Assembly: GCA_029718625.1 (NCBI GenBank) | Contig: CM056376.1 | Span: 123,307,767-123,371,766, forward strand | Direction: 5' to 3' | Origin: Synaphobranchus kaupii | Taxonomy: Eukaryota > Chordata > Actinopteri > Anguilliformes > Synaphobranchidae | Length of the DNA: 64,000 nt | In this document: positions 35,747 to 47,234 of the stretch, one piece after another | Position numbering within the stretch: position 1 is the stretch's first letter | How the letters are laid out: each line of letters begins with the position of its first letter | The notes under the pieces: model-generated | What the model saw: the letters and a program-made list of their open reading frames with translations, nothing else | What the model was told of the DNA's origin: nothing | Database searches by the model: none | Translations under genes and position numbers: made by a program

Positions 35747-36959
35747 TGAAGTATGTTTGACCTTGTGAGGAGAACTGCCTGTGTGCCTGATAATGCCATT
35801 GATGATTCTGTTGGAAGGCATTGTCTTGTGATTCACACAAACGACAAATTATTTCCTAGAGATGCATGCATTCCGACTTCTCATTTGGTAATAATGAAAT
35901 TTTAATCTGGTGAAACTGATTAAAATGCGGATAAAAATGAGGGCAGTCCCAAAAGCCCAGATGGAATTTTCTCAAACAACAATGCAAATGTAACATTGAC
36001 TCTGTAAGGTTATCATTTATTAAATACTTTGCCAACATGCAACTCTGTAGGGAGTGGGAGGGGATTAGGGTCTGGAGTAAATCAAGGGGGATTAAATACA
36101 TTATGTACATAAAGCAAAGTTTTCAAAGAGGATATTTACTTCAGATTCCACAGGGATGGTTGAGTAATGAAAAGAGGCTTGTGTTGTCCTTCCATCACAG
36201 CTGATAAAACATATCCCGTGCTTAGGTAAACGTTCATGAATTCACACGGGTTGAGTACAAAATTATGATTTGCATTCTAGAAACGTATCGGGAATGTCTG
36301 CAGTTCGGATTCTTTGCACATTATTTTGCAAAGCTATACCGAATCCTATACTGACTTGTAATAATATAACAATTGTGTCAATCAGGATAGCAGGCAGGTT
36401 TACATTAAAATGGTTATAATACATATAAAGTAAAACATATCAAATGCTAAATGAGTGTGTATAAAATGATTAGCCCTGCTTGTGTATACTGTAGTCACTC
36501 CTGCTTTTCCTTTCAGACAGCTGCTGGTATCTGTGAGGCTCTCCAAAGTACCATGTACTATATTTCACTGTGAAATATAATAATTCATTAAAAGACCAGT
36601 TATTTAGGAAAAAGATTTAAAAGAATATGTATTTCGGGTTAGCTTCATACTTGCAAAAGCAATATTTATGCCAATATTTATGTACGTACGTCACGATGAT
36701 GAGTAACCCCCCCCCCTCACGCATAAACACACCCCAACCCCAACAAACACCAGCATACAGGGACCTTTGTCTCACACATTGGTAGTCTAGTTAGGCCAGA
36801 CTACTGGTATCTAAAACCAGGAACCTGCTATATTGGGACTGGCTCACAACAGACTCAATGCGTGACCTATAGAAGTCCTCGCTGAGTCCTTGCTGAACCT
36901 GAATGTCGAAAGAATTGCTCAGAAAAAGTTGATAACAAGACCTCGGCAACTGCCTTTGG
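35747..36959. other. Noncoding DNA, nothing recognised
   Basis: AT-rich, with a C run near 36707. Confidence 0.5.
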
Positions 36960-37210
36960 CATCTCTATAAATGCCCAAGCATGCCCGTCTCAATTGATTA
37001 GCAAAATTCTCTGGCTTGCCAGGGTTTGTAATTAGTTGCAGCTCAAGGAGCGAGCATTTATCACCGTGAGGGGAACTACCTGCCAGGGCTATTTAGGCCA
37101 TGTGAAACTCCAGCCATTAGTGGTCTGATCCGATTATGTGAACTCAAGATGTTTCCGGTGGTGACCTCTGTAGGGACAGCACCCCTCCATCTGTGGCCCA
37201 CCCCATTGCG
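36960..37210. promoter_or_regulatory. Possible conserved noncoding element
   Basis: Unique balanced sequence with CTCAATTGATTAGCAAAATT and CCATTAGTGGTCTGATCC, no open frame of interest, and AT-rich flanks. Proposed only on appearance. Confidence 0.25.
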
Positions 37211-37563
37211 CTGCTCTTAAATTGCTCCTGAGTTTCAGAAAGTCCTTCTCCAGATGTAGATTTTTGTATTATGTAGAATGCATTCCTTGAATATGGTTTG
37301 AATGGTTAGTGGTTAAAAAAAAAACATGACATCGCATGAAGTAAAGGATAGCCATGTGCTATCCAGACCAACAGACACCATCCACCAAAATTGTCAAAGT
37401 CCACTAATATCTTTTATATTAGACAAGGTAGACATTTTCCATTAAATCAATTTAATTTCATGCTTAGTTCATTTTAAACACACAAGTGTTGAATGAATGA
37501 CTTATTATTCATGATTTTGGTCTGCGGAATGAATGTCTCTTACTGAAAGTAATGGCCCAGTAA

Positions 37564-37602
<39 letters not shown>

Positions 37603-38877
37603 GAACACACACTCTTTTGTGTACCTTAAAACATGTTTCTTATCAGTTTTTAGCAGGCTTATTAAATACACATTATTTTTACAACCTAGGGACAGCTTGA
37701 CTGCTGGACGTCTGTAAGTCTTATTGAGGCTATATTCAGCCTCAATATTTAATGAAAAATAAAAGTAATCAGGGTAAGATGCCATTTCTGAAGCTCATTT
37801 AAAAGAGATTTAAAAAAAAAAAACACACAGGGGTTTCCGGAACCACAAAGAAAACAAACGCGTCCTAACATCAGGCTTTACCCACGTGATTTCACTACTC
37901 AAACCTTCTCTTGGCACATATCTGCAGTGACTTAAAGACCCTGCCCATGGCCCTCGTGGACAGCCACCAGCGGACGTATAAAGGAAAAGCCGGCTTAGAT
38001 ACAAGCACTGACTCTGGGTGTGTTTTCTGGAAAGGCAATGATGCTGAAACCTGCTCAGCTGAAGATTCTCAAGACATTTCCACAGGCGGCGCTTAAAAGC
38101 AATCATGCTGAGACCTGATTAGACGTTGTTACTCTTGGTTCTGGATGTTTGAGAATAGGCGGTGATGTTGAAAGCGGCTCAGTTGGAAGGCTCTCATAAA
38201 TGTCCACAGGCGCTTTCACATTCTATATCTTTATGTCTTTAATCTTTTAGGTTTTCCCATCATTTTCCCAATATTGCTCTTTTGTGAGAATGCTTGGAAA
38301 TACAATTTTCATTTTATTTCAGATATTTCAGGTGTTTGGGTATTCCAGCAGAGTGTTATATCGATGGTGAGTGCAACTCGTCACAGCCACATTTGCAGTG
38401 GATGCTACAGTCTTCCGTGGCAGAACACACAGGGCGCAAATGTCTATGGTGATCTGTGTGCTTTTGTGCCATCAAATCCACTAGTCTGTGAAAGCCGTCA
38501 GACTTTCTAAGTTGGTTTACGACAGGACTTTTGGAAAATAACATTATTTTGAGACTAAACTCGCACGCTCTCTCTCCAGAGCATTGTCACTGGAGGCCTG
38601 GCTTCCCAGCGGGTGCCAGATTTAATTATGGAGAGATCCCTGCTGGAAGGCTTCAATGCAGTGGGGCAACCCCTCACACACTGCTATGATGGGGGGAGGG
38701 GAATGAACCATTAGGATATAAAAGCATGTATAAGCAATGCACAGTATGTATATTTTAAAAGAATGTGATATTATGCTTTGTATCCCATTTTGTTAAACAA
38801 AATTATATATAACAATATAGATTTCTGGTAGGACATGATTTGTCCCAATTCTCAAGAATGGGTGATGTATATATAGT
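37211..38877. other. Noncoding DNA with an (ATT)n run
   Basis: (ATT)n at 37562-37602. 37860-38220 contains two related phrases (GCTCAGCTGAAGATTCTCA and GCTCAGTTGGAAGGCTCTCA) about 120 bp apart, suggesting a small old duplication. No gene. Confidence 0.5.
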
Positions 38878-39015
38878 GCCCTCCACAATTATTGGGACGA
38901 AGACACATTTTTTTTCCTAATTTGGCTTTGTACTCCATCATTTCAGATTTTTAATCAAACAATTTACATGTGGTTAAAGTGCATATTCTCAGCATTTATT
39001 AAAGGGTATTTTTAT
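38874..39015 (+). mobile_element. Tc1-like terminal fragment
   Basis: GTGCCCTCCACAATTATTGG followed by TTGGCTTTGTACTCCATCAT and TGTGGTTAAAGTGCATATTC. These are the outer arm and inner block of fish Tc1-like TIRs, related to the arms at 30365 and 63634. The rest of the element is absent. Confidence 0.6.
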
Positions 39016-39174
39016 GCGTTTTGGTTTCACCAGCTGCAGTAGGCAAGTTTGAAAAGATACAAGGCAAAATGACTTCCGCCTGCTGCTGCTCTCCACCCTC
39101 CTATCTCTCTCCTAAGCCCCTCCCACCAAATGATGCTCCAGACATGCACAGGCATAATATGTGCACACGCTCCA

Positions 39175-39295
39175 AACATTAGTGATGGGCAGAGCGAAGC
39201 TTTCTGAAACATTGACACAGTTGAAGCGATTGCGTTGGTTGAAGTGTCGGTGTCATGAAGCATTTGACACCTGCCTCTCTAGTGACATCTCCTGG
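39175..39295 (+). mobile_element. Possible hAT-like end fragment
   Basis: ATTAGTGATGGGCAGAGCGA and the following GAAGCTTTCTGAAACATTGA resemble one end of fish hAT elements. Only one end is visible. Confidence 0.3.
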
Positions 39296-39639
39296 TATAA
39301 ATTACTCACAACGGTGATTAATTTAAATTAATGAAACATTCTTGACTCTTGTAAAATTCAGATTTTGAATATTAATGCTTTTGCTATGTATTCTCAAAAC
39401 CCTCTTCAACTGAGTCTATATTCATTTAAAATGTTGTACAAATAAAACATATTTGCATGATAAGATGTCTACCTATCTATGATAATTATCATTAAAGTGA
39501 AATGAAAATGTGTGTTTCATGAACATAATGCCATCATATCGACCAATACCCTTCTATTTCCTCTTGCATGTCTGATAAGGAGAGTACATTGCAACAATAA
39601 ATTCAAATTATTTCTGTGTTTTCCACAGCAGCACCAGCA

Positions 39640-40290
39640 GCTAAGTCAGGCACCTTCCATTCTACTTCTGTCATGGTTTTGACCCTGTTTCCCTATGCGG
39701 TCGTTCTCCTTGAGGCTCCACCTCACACGTCACGCCCCATTGCAACTTCTTTCCTCTCCGCCGGGGTCTTCCCTTTGGTATGGAGACAATCACAAGAGTC
39801 CAGGCATCGATGCCATGTGTCAACAATGATTGCAGGCTGGTGGCGGTGGTGTGTTGGCGCGGGGTGTGTTTTCATGGCACACATTGGGCCCCTTTTTAAA
39901 AGTGGAGCAACAATTGAATATTTTTTTACATCATTGCGAATCAGGTGCATAATTGTATCCGTCTGCAAATCCAGGAACGGTTTCACGAACACGACAGTGA
40001 GTTTGGCTTTATGCTGTGCCCTGCCCGGTTACCAGAGCTCAATCCAATTGAACATCTGTGGGATGAGATGGCATGATCCACTCGAGTGATCCACTACCAG
40101 CCAACTCAACACAGCTGTGGGAAGCATTGGAGCCAGTATCCCTGTGTAATGCTTTTAAAATCTTGTTAAGTCCATGCTCAACATCTTGTTGAGTACCCAA
40201 TCTCCTGACAAATTGATGTTGATCTGAAGGCAAAATGGATGCAACACAATATTAGGAAGGCGTCCCGAATGGTTTGTACACTCGGGTACA
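39640..40290 (+). pseudogene. Tc1-like transposase relic, catalytic half
   Basis: Pieces of the catalytic domain can be read in shifting plus-strand frames: an RVW-like start near 39775, then GVFSWHTLGPFLKVEQ near 39865, and PELNPIEHLWDEMA near 40030-40070. The last is the block that holds the catalytic glutamate of DD34E transposases. The 3' flank AGGAAGGCGTCCCGAATGGTTTGTACACTC matches in style the terminal region of Tc1-like elements. Several frameshifts and a stop after DEMA leave it inactive, and no matching left terminus was found. The sequence upstream of 39750 is unassigned. Confidence 0.65.
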
Positions 40291-40324
40291 TATGCAAATA
40301 ATGGTTGTGCACACAAAATAAAAC

Positions 40325-40357
40325 CCCTTATTTGGGATCTTAGTAAATCGACCCCAC
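40325..40357. mobile_element. MITE end fragment (GATTTACTAA type)
   Basis: Shares CCCCTTATTTGGGAT and TTAGTAAATCGA with 27134-27168. Confidence 0.4.
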
Positions 40358-41209
40358 AGTTTATAGTGATGTTACACTCTTAGATTTCTTCCAAAAATCG
40401 TACACACTTTCTCTTACCAATGTCAAAACATCCGTGTTTTTTCACAGTTAATCCACAGATCACTGACTTGAATGAATATTTTCACTTTTGCAAGAATGTA
40501 TTTTGTAATTTTATGTAAGAATGTGTCATAGAATCCGAATTATAGGCTGTGGATTTTGATGAATGTATTACTTGGTAATTGACTCAAAACCAGGAGAAAG
40601 AGAGTGGGAGTGATTGGTAAGCATTAGTAACCTGAAGGCAAAAAGCAGTAAGACTGGCCCAATGTAATGCCAGATGCCCCTGTGCTCTAAACTTCTGCTG
40701 GAAAATACTTGTTTATTGAAAAAATGGTTATTTACGCCAAAATAATGAACCCCTTCCTGCCTGTTTATGCATAGGAGTGTGTCTTTGTGTGTGAGGCCTG
40801 CAAGTTTGTTTTATTCTGTGATTTGTATTTCTCCCAAATTATTATGTCGTTCATATGTATCTATGTATATCCAAAGAAATGCATAATATGCTTATTATCA
40901 GGATCACTGTGTCACTGCCCTTCAAAAAATATATTCGCCCCAACAATCCCCTCAAATGAAAACTGACACACCAATGGCTGGTAACCAGCCAAATGTGTGT
41001 TCTCTTCCCTACTTGTGTTTTTTATCAGGCCTATTTTAATTTAACCCAATTCAAAGACAAAAAAACAGAAGGCATAAAAATGAATGAATAAATAAATAAA
41101 ATACTCCGGTGATGATGCTACGTTTGTTTGTTTCACATTGCACTAAGGTTCAGTGTAGGTGTTCTTAGACTGCCTGAATGGTAAAAAAAAAAAAAAAGAC
41201 CAATTACCT
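40358..41209. other. Noncoding DNA, nothing recognised
   Basis: AT-rich, with a poly(A) run at about 41182-41198. Confidence 0.5.
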
Positions 41210-41640
41210 TTTTCGCTGTTTGTAGACGTTTGGCTTTGATTCACCATTTTTCTGGGCTAAAAGAACTGATGAGGCCCAGTAGGACTCTTAAAGATAAATA
41301 GAAAAGAACTTTACTGAACAACCTCAATTATTTTGGGCTAATTAAAACCTTACGGAGTACACGAGGTCTTCTCTGTAATGAGGCATGTTCGAAGAACAGA
41401 CAAGACCGTGCAATTAAAAGGTCCTTAAAGTACGCCTGGCCTTCAGTCACTTTTCAAATGAAGAGAAAAAGTCTGCTTTCCTTAATTCAAATTGACTATA
41501 GTACCCATTAGTGCCTCATCTCTATTACCACCAGTGGAGCACCAATAGCCCTGTCATTTACCCAGCCCACACCTCCATGTGACATTTCTCATCCCTGATC
41601 TTTTCATTACCTTACACAAACAGACTATGCGGTTAACAAT
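41210..41640. promoter_or_regulatory. Possible conserved noncoding block
   Basis: Unique sequence with TTTGGGCTAATTAAAACCTT, CCTTAATTCAAATTGACTAT and evenly spread homeodomain-type cores. No open frame or repeat ends. Confidence 0.25.
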
Positions 41641-41967
41641 TCAAGTATACATATGTGGTTTTCTCTGCACTATTGCCAAATTGCCTGCCTCGCAAAATAC
41701 CTTCTGATAGTTTGTTAAAAAAATATATTTTTTTCCAGACTCCCCTCTTCAGTTACCCTAGTGTACAATATGCATAATTTACATATACATAAAATGTTTT
41801 AACAAATAAAACATGGTGTCATACTACTACCATGTTCAATTGTGAACTGTTCTGAGGTGGCTTTCCCAAAGCATGTCATAGTGAAAAGTATGTCGTGAAA
41901 CGTGTCATGAAGATGTACTTGCCGTTCACAACGCTTTCCCGAAAGTGCTCGTAACCCATTATATATA

Positions 41968-42882
41968 CAGATCCTTTCCAAAAAATTAGAATATCATGGA
42001 AAAGTTTTTTTTTTCCATAATTCCATTCAAAAAGTGAAACTTTCATAGATTATAGATTCATTTCACACAAAGTGAAATATTTCTAGCCTTTATTTGTTTC
42101 ATTTTTCATAATTTTGGCTTACAGCTCCAGAAAACCCCCAAAACAGTATTTCAAGAAATTAGAATAGTGTGTCGAAAATCAGCATTTACTTCAGTTATTT
42201 CAGAGAATGAGTGGAGTGGCTTGACTCGAGGAATCCGACAGTTGTAGCCCATGTCCCGGATACGTCTGTACGTGGTGGTTTTTGAAGCACTGACTCCAGC
42301 CTCAGTCCACTCCCTCTGCATCTCCTCCAAATTTTGGAATTGTCTTTGCTTGACAATCCGCTGAAGCCTACGGTCATCTCTTTTGCTTGTGCACCTTCTC
42401 CTGCCACATTTTTCCCTTCCACTAAACTTTCTATTGATATGCTTGGACACTGCACTCTGTGAACAGCCAGCCTCCTTAGCGATGACCTTTTGTGGCTTAC
42501 CCATCTTCTGGAGGGTGTCAATGATGGTCTTCTGGCCAATTGTCAAGTCTGCAGTCTTCCCCATACTGAACCAAACTGAGATAAACTTTGCAGGTGTTTT
42601 GAGTAAATTAGATGATAGTGTGACACTCAGTCTAAAACATTAATTCTCTGAAATAACTGAAGTAAATGCTGATTTTCGACACACTATTATAATTTCTTGA
42701 AATACTGTTTTGGGGGTTCTGGAGCTGTAAGCCAAAATTATGAAAAATGAAACAAATAAAGGCTAGAAATATTTCACTTTGTGTGTAATGAATCTATAAT
42801 CTATAAAAGTTTCACTTTTTGAATGGAATTATGGAAAAAAATAAACTTTTCCATGATATTCTAATTTTTTGGAAAGGATCTG
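41968..42882 (-). mobile_element. Non-autonomous Tc1-like element, copy A
   Basis: The 915-bp unit is flanked by TA (41966-41967 and 42883-42884), with long inverted arms of about 240 bp beginning CAGATCCTTTCCAAAAAATT. Between the arms lies only the N-terminal, DNA-binding part of a Tc1-like transposase on the minus strand; the DDE catalytic part is missing. Copy B at 45267 has the same junction between coding DNA and arm, so the deletion predates the spread of the family. Confidence 0.9.
42181..42564 (-). pseudogene. Truncated Tc1-like transposase, DNA-binding domain only
   Basis: The minus-strand frame starts MGKTADLTIGQKTIIDTLQK at 42564. It contains the first helix-turn-helix (AKEAGCSQSAVSKHIN), a basic linker (GRRRCTSKRDDRRLQR) and a second helical subdomain ending RRIRDMGYNCRIPRVKPL. 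After that it runs straight into the inverted arm (HSFSEITEV...) and stops at 42151. In full-length relatives the catalytic DDE domain follows RVKPL. The bipartite paired-like domain is intact and without stops, so a peptide able to bind the TIRs could in principle be made. Whether it is expressed is unknown. Confidence 0.8.
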
Positions 42883-43880
42883 TATACTCTAAGCTCCTAA
42901 CTAAAAGAGATTGTGAAATGTGTCGTGAATTCTGAAGACACATCGGAATCGGGAAAGCCACCCCTGATTAGGATCTGCACAGATATGTTGTTCTACCTAC
43001 TATGTCTATAGAATGTCAGCAGGCTCATAGGAAGAGTGGCCATCCTGTATATATACAGTATATTGTGAATATTTTTTTTAATTTATATTTTGTAATTACC
43101 AACTTATATTCTTTAATACAACATTCAACCAAATATATACAAATTACTGGGACAGTACAAGTAGTTTCTTGAAATAACTATCTTATAGACTGATCAAGGC
43201 TTTGCTGATAAGTATGCTATAAGTATAAGTTATCTTTTAGGGCTAAAACAAAGCATTGTTTCTCTAGTAACATTTAAACTCAGTTCATTGACACAGCAAC
43301 TTCTATAATTGTGTACTAGTTACAGTTTGTGTACTGCTCGCTTTGCAGCTTGCCAACAGTAGAGAGCCTTCCCCCCCCATCTAATTTTCTTCTCATCTGC
43401 ACACATTTTCAAAAAGCTTTTCATATGCAAATATCGTAGTAATGCACTGGATATTAAATGTGTTCTACCTGTTATTGTAAATGTGGAACACTGTCGCCCC
43501 ATTGCTATGCAATGGAAGGTAATGGCATTGGAAACAATTGGTCTGGGAAGTTACTTCAGCCAAGACCCTTATCCAGGACAACTTATACATTACATGTTAC
43601 ATATCATCCATAAAAAAACTAACAAAAAAAAAGATGCTTTTCGCAGTAATTCAGATTTAGCACCTCACTGTGGACTGGATTTATTTATTTGTTTATTTAT
43701 TTTTCATTATTTTTGAATGCTTAGTAATGATGCGCCTGAAGTGTACAAACGTAATGAGATATTACAGTTGAGATACTACAACTAGAGACACAGACTCATA
43801 ATCCCAAACACTCACATGCACACACATAACTCCCTGTTATGCTACATTATTATTGCATAAAAGCAAGGACTCAAGCCTAC
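42883..43880. other. Noncoding DNA, nothing firm
   Basis: 43545-43600 (CCCTTATCCAGGACAACTTA) may be a further SINE-tail scrap. No gene. Confidence 0.45.
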
Positions 43881-43901
43881 AAACACACACGTGTGCACGC
43901 A

Positions 43902-43940
<39 letters not shown>

Positions 43941-43952
43941 GCACACACACAC
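43881..43952. repeat. (CA)n microsatellite with CGCGCG interruptions
   Basis: CA run containing GTGTGCACGC and CGCGCGC variants. Confidence 0.95.
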
Positions 43953-44269
43953 TTCTCATTGCCAGGGTTTTAGTTGCTGACATTAGGAGGAAGGTTGTCA
44001 ACTCAGCCATTCTTAATCTCAGAAATGGCCTGAAAAGGTGCTGGCTTCAGTGCACCTGGGTAGTGCAACTGCCTTTGGCTTTGAAACTCAGGTGCGCTCT
44101 TTGTAAAATGCTGCACGCTCTAATAATTTAAATAACAAAAGTTTTTTTTGTAGCAGGATCTGACTCATATAAGTCAATAATCTCCATTATGTGGCGCTGT
44201 AATGGCGACATGTAGTCCAGCTGTCTCTCATTTTTTGTGTTTGTTAATTTCTGTTGTGTCAATATTTTG

Positions 44270-44415
44270 TTGTGTCAGGCTTTTGTCTTTTGTTTTTTTC
44301 ATGCGCTGTGTGTCGGTTGTGGGACATGTCTATGTTTTTTTTTTACTTTTAGTTGTTGCTGGTGGCTACAACTGAAGTTCCGTCACGGGAAAATAAAAGT
44401 TTTTATATTCTATTC
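44270..44415 (+). mobile_element. LINE-type 3' end with (ATTCT)n tail, copy 2
   Basis: GTTGTTGCTGGTGGCTACAA, then ACTGAAGTTCC, GGAAAATAAAAG and the tail ATATTCTATTC. It matches 17784-17920 on the opposite strand. The 5' limit is approximate. Confidence 0.6.
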
Positions 44416-44920
44416 ACATTTGGCATGTAAAGACACTAAAACACCATCCAGATCGTTTGTTTTTGGCATCGCAGGATCTATGTTTCTTAAACCTGTTTGA
44501 GGCCAGGCCTCAAATATTTTTTGGTCAGCACAGCAAAGTATAATCTACATGGTACTTTGTTGGATCATAGCAACTTCCGAATGACCTAATCACATGCCAG
44601 GTCACAAACGGAAAGCTGCTCATGCAGGAGTCAATCAGTGTCACACCACTTACTAAATGATTTAGGTAGAACTTAGGATATCTGCTATGCACGCCATTTG
44701 GTCAGCACTGAATCACTCAAGTTTCCCCAGCAAAGGCACAACGGCAAGTCGCAACAGAGAGCAAATTAACATTCTCAGATTCCTCCAAAAGAGGAAAAAA
44801 GGTAAGAGAAATTGACCCATAGAATAACAGTGATTCAGGTTCTGATTATCCCCACATGACAGATAACAGTAGAGCTACAACTAGTTAGCAGTACTAGGGT
44901 TTTTCATGTCATGTCACCCT

Positions 44921-44972
44921 CTATCTCTCTCTCTCAAACAGAAACACACACATAGAGAGAGAGAGAGAGAAA
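44921..44972. repeat. CT/GA-rich microsatellites in a short inverted arrangement
   Basis: A CTCTCT run (44921-44936) and a GAGAGA run (44955-44972) are separated by a CA-rich spacer, so they could pair as a small hairpin. Confidence 0.85.
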
Positions 44973-45632
44973 ATACTTTTTTTCACTTTTATACCTTTGT
45001 AGAACCAGAGCTAGACAATACAGAAGAGAATAGAGGAGAGGACAGACAATAATGCAGTATATAAACAAATTCTGATAGAGACCAAGCCCATTTGTCTTCA
45101 CTGTCTGGTGTGGAAGGCTGTTACCTGACCATTTAAAAGACCATTTTTGGTGTGACCATACTAAAAATGTATGCACTTACGGTGTTGTTAGTTTCCATTT
45201 AATTTGTATAAAATTAAAATGGCTGGTAAAAAGGCATTGTGAGGGTGTCCTGTTGTAGCAGTATTAAAGATCCTTTCCAAAAAATTAGAATATCATGGAA
45301 AAGTTTTTTTTTTTCCATAATTCCATTAAAAAAGTGAAACTTTCATAGATTATAGATTCATTACACACAAAGTTAAATATTTCTAGCCTTTATTTGTTTC
45401 ATTTTTCATAATTTTGGCTTACAGCTCCAGAAAACCCCCAAAACAGTATTTCAAGAAATTAGAATAGTGTGTCGAAAATCAGTAGTTACTTCAGTTATTT
45501 CAGAGAATGAATGTTTTAGACTGAGTGTCACACTATCATCTAATTTACTCAAAACACCTGCAAAATTTAGTTTGGTTCAGTATGGGGAAGACTGCAGACT
45601 TGACAATTGGCCAGAAGACCTTCATTGACACC

Positions 45633-45640
45633 CTCCAGAA
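45633..45640. repeat. 8-bp target duplication, left copy
   Basis: CTCCAGAA, repeated exactly at 45847-45854. It is present once in the unoccupied relative (reverse at 42506-42513). Confidence 0.93.
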
Positions 45641-45846
45641 CAGGGATCTCAAACTCAAATCATGGAGGGCCGCTGTGTCTGCTGGTTTTCGATGTGTTCC
45701 TGCACTTAAGTGTTTAATTTAAGTCATTGATTGGCTAAAGAGTCTGCACACCTTGTTTCCAAGGCCTAAATTGGCTGCTGATTGAAAGGAAATCACAAAA
45801 ACCAGCAGACACAGCGGCCCTCCAGGACTGGAGTTTGAGATCCCTG
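45641..45846. mobile_element. hAT-type MITE nested in the Tc1 element
   Basis: The 206-bp noncoding palindrome has ends CAGGGATCTCAAACTC and GAGTTTGAGATCCCTG. The arms match for about 55 bp, including GGAGGGCCGCTGTGTCTGCT. It is flanked by the perfect 8-bp duplication CTCCAGAA. CAGGG-type termini with an 8-bp duplication define the hAT superfamily. Confidence 0.95.
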
Positions 45847-45854
45847 CTCCAGAA
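45847..45854. repeat. 8-bp target duplication, right copy
   Basis: Exact repeat of 45633-45640. Confidence 0.93.
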
Positions 45855-46367
45855 GATGGGTAAGCCACAAAAGGTCATCGCTAAGGAGGCTGGCTGTTCA
45901 CAGAGTGCAGTGTCCAAGCATATCAATAGAAAGTTTAGTGGAAGGGAAAAATGTGGCAGGAAAAGGTGCACAAGCAAAAGAGATGACCGTAGGCTTCAGC
46001 GGATTGTCAAGCAAAGACGATTCCAAAATTTGGCGGAGAGTCAGTGCTTCAAAAACCACCACGTACAGATGTATCCGGGACATGGGCTACAACTGTCGGA
46101 TTCCTCGAGTCAAGCCACTCCACTCATTCTCTGAAATAACTGAAGTAAATGCTGATTTTCGACACACTATTCTAATTTCTTGAAATACTGTTTTGGGGGT
46201 TTTCTGGAGCTGTAAGCCAAAATTATGAAAAATGAAACAAATAAAGGCTAGAAATATTTCACTTTGTGTGTAATGAATCTATAATCTATGAAAGTTTCAC
46301 TTTTTGAATGGAATTATGGAAAAAAAACAAATTTTCCATGATATTCTAATTTTTTGGAAAGGATCTG

Positions 46368-47157
46368 TATATACATTTTGAATAAATGTTGAATCATATC
46401 TAAACAATGTAGTAATTTCAGGTCCAAGACCAGTGATTTGCAGCATTTTTTCCTTTATTGCATTTATTTTCTTTAAAGTCGCATGAAACACAACAATATC
46501 ACTTCCAGTAGAAAAATGGGAAAAAGAATCGCAATTCTCGGCTGGTACCGGCTTCTGGTCTCAAATCTGCAGGAACACCTTCTTAACTAACAATACTAAC
46601 CTACTTATATAATACAAGGTAATCCACAGGGCACACATCACTCAGGACAAGATGTAAAAAAGTGGGACTCTCAGACTCAGACACTTCCTCACAATGCACA
46701 CTACACACCCAAAATAACTATCTCCACTCCACCTGGATCTGTCCACCGACTCCAAGTTTATAGCAATTAGTCACTGGCAGACTGTCCCTCATCATGAGAT
46801 GTAGCATTCCCTTATCTCCAGCTCTCTGTTTACTTGGCGACCCCTCAGTAATCAACCCACCAATCCAAAACACTAAACCCATATTCATTGCCTTGACTAT
46901 TGTCTAGAAAACCATCCTCCTTAATTGGAAGTCCAGAAATAAAATAAACACCACACAATGGCTTAACTTCCTCAAAGAACACGCATCCATCCATTGGGTC
47001 TGCAGAGATCCCACCATGAGCTCCTGATAATTAATTTTATGAGACTGATTAATTATACTTTTGCACCTAGTGTGAAGCAATACAAAAAAGTATATATTCT
47101 GCACATTCATTGGTGCCTCCATGTGATGACTGTTAAGACATTTTAACTTTTGTTTGT
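46368..47157. other. Noncoding DNA, nothing recognised
   Basis: Only short frames without domains. Confidence 0.5.
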
Positions 47158-47234
47158 GCAAATTAGCAAATCCAGGTGATTGGAACTAAATATTGCGGAT
47201 GACTTTGTTTCTGAACCCGGATTTTACACCTCTG
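47158..47234. mobile_element. hAT-type MITE fragment, right half
   Basis: GCAAATCCAGGTGATTGGAA through CCCGGATTTTACACCTCTG matches the right half of the elements at 7574 and 22800. The left half is gone. Confidence 0.65.

Larger units (their letters stand above)
45582..46130 (+). pseudogene. Truncated Tc1-like transposase, interrupted by a MITE
   Basis: The frame begins MGKTADLTIGQKTFIDTLQN at 45582 and is broken at 45641 by the nested MITE. It resumes after 45854 with the MGKPQKVIAKEAGCSQSAVS segment, as in copy A. A deletion after KQRRFQNLAE removes about ten codons relative to copy A and shifts the frame, so the second helical subdomain (RCIRDMGYNCRIPRVKPL) is now in another frame. The catalytic domain is absent, as in copy A. 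Confidence 0.8.
45267..46367 (+). mobile_element. Non-autonomous Tc1-like element, copy B, with nested MITE
   Basis: This is the same family as 41968-42882 in the opposite orientation. The right end is GGAAAGGATCTG followed by TA (46368-46369). The left end is slightly mutated (AAGATCCTTTCC). The coding-to-arm junction CCACTCCACTCATTCTCTGA is identical to copy A. Removing the nested MITE (206 bp plus one 8-bp duplication) leaves about 887 bp, close to copy A. Confidence 0.9.

Noticed and set aside
35428..35840. Histidine/threonine- and cysteine/valine-rich frames
   Set aside because: Products of the compound CA array on both strands.
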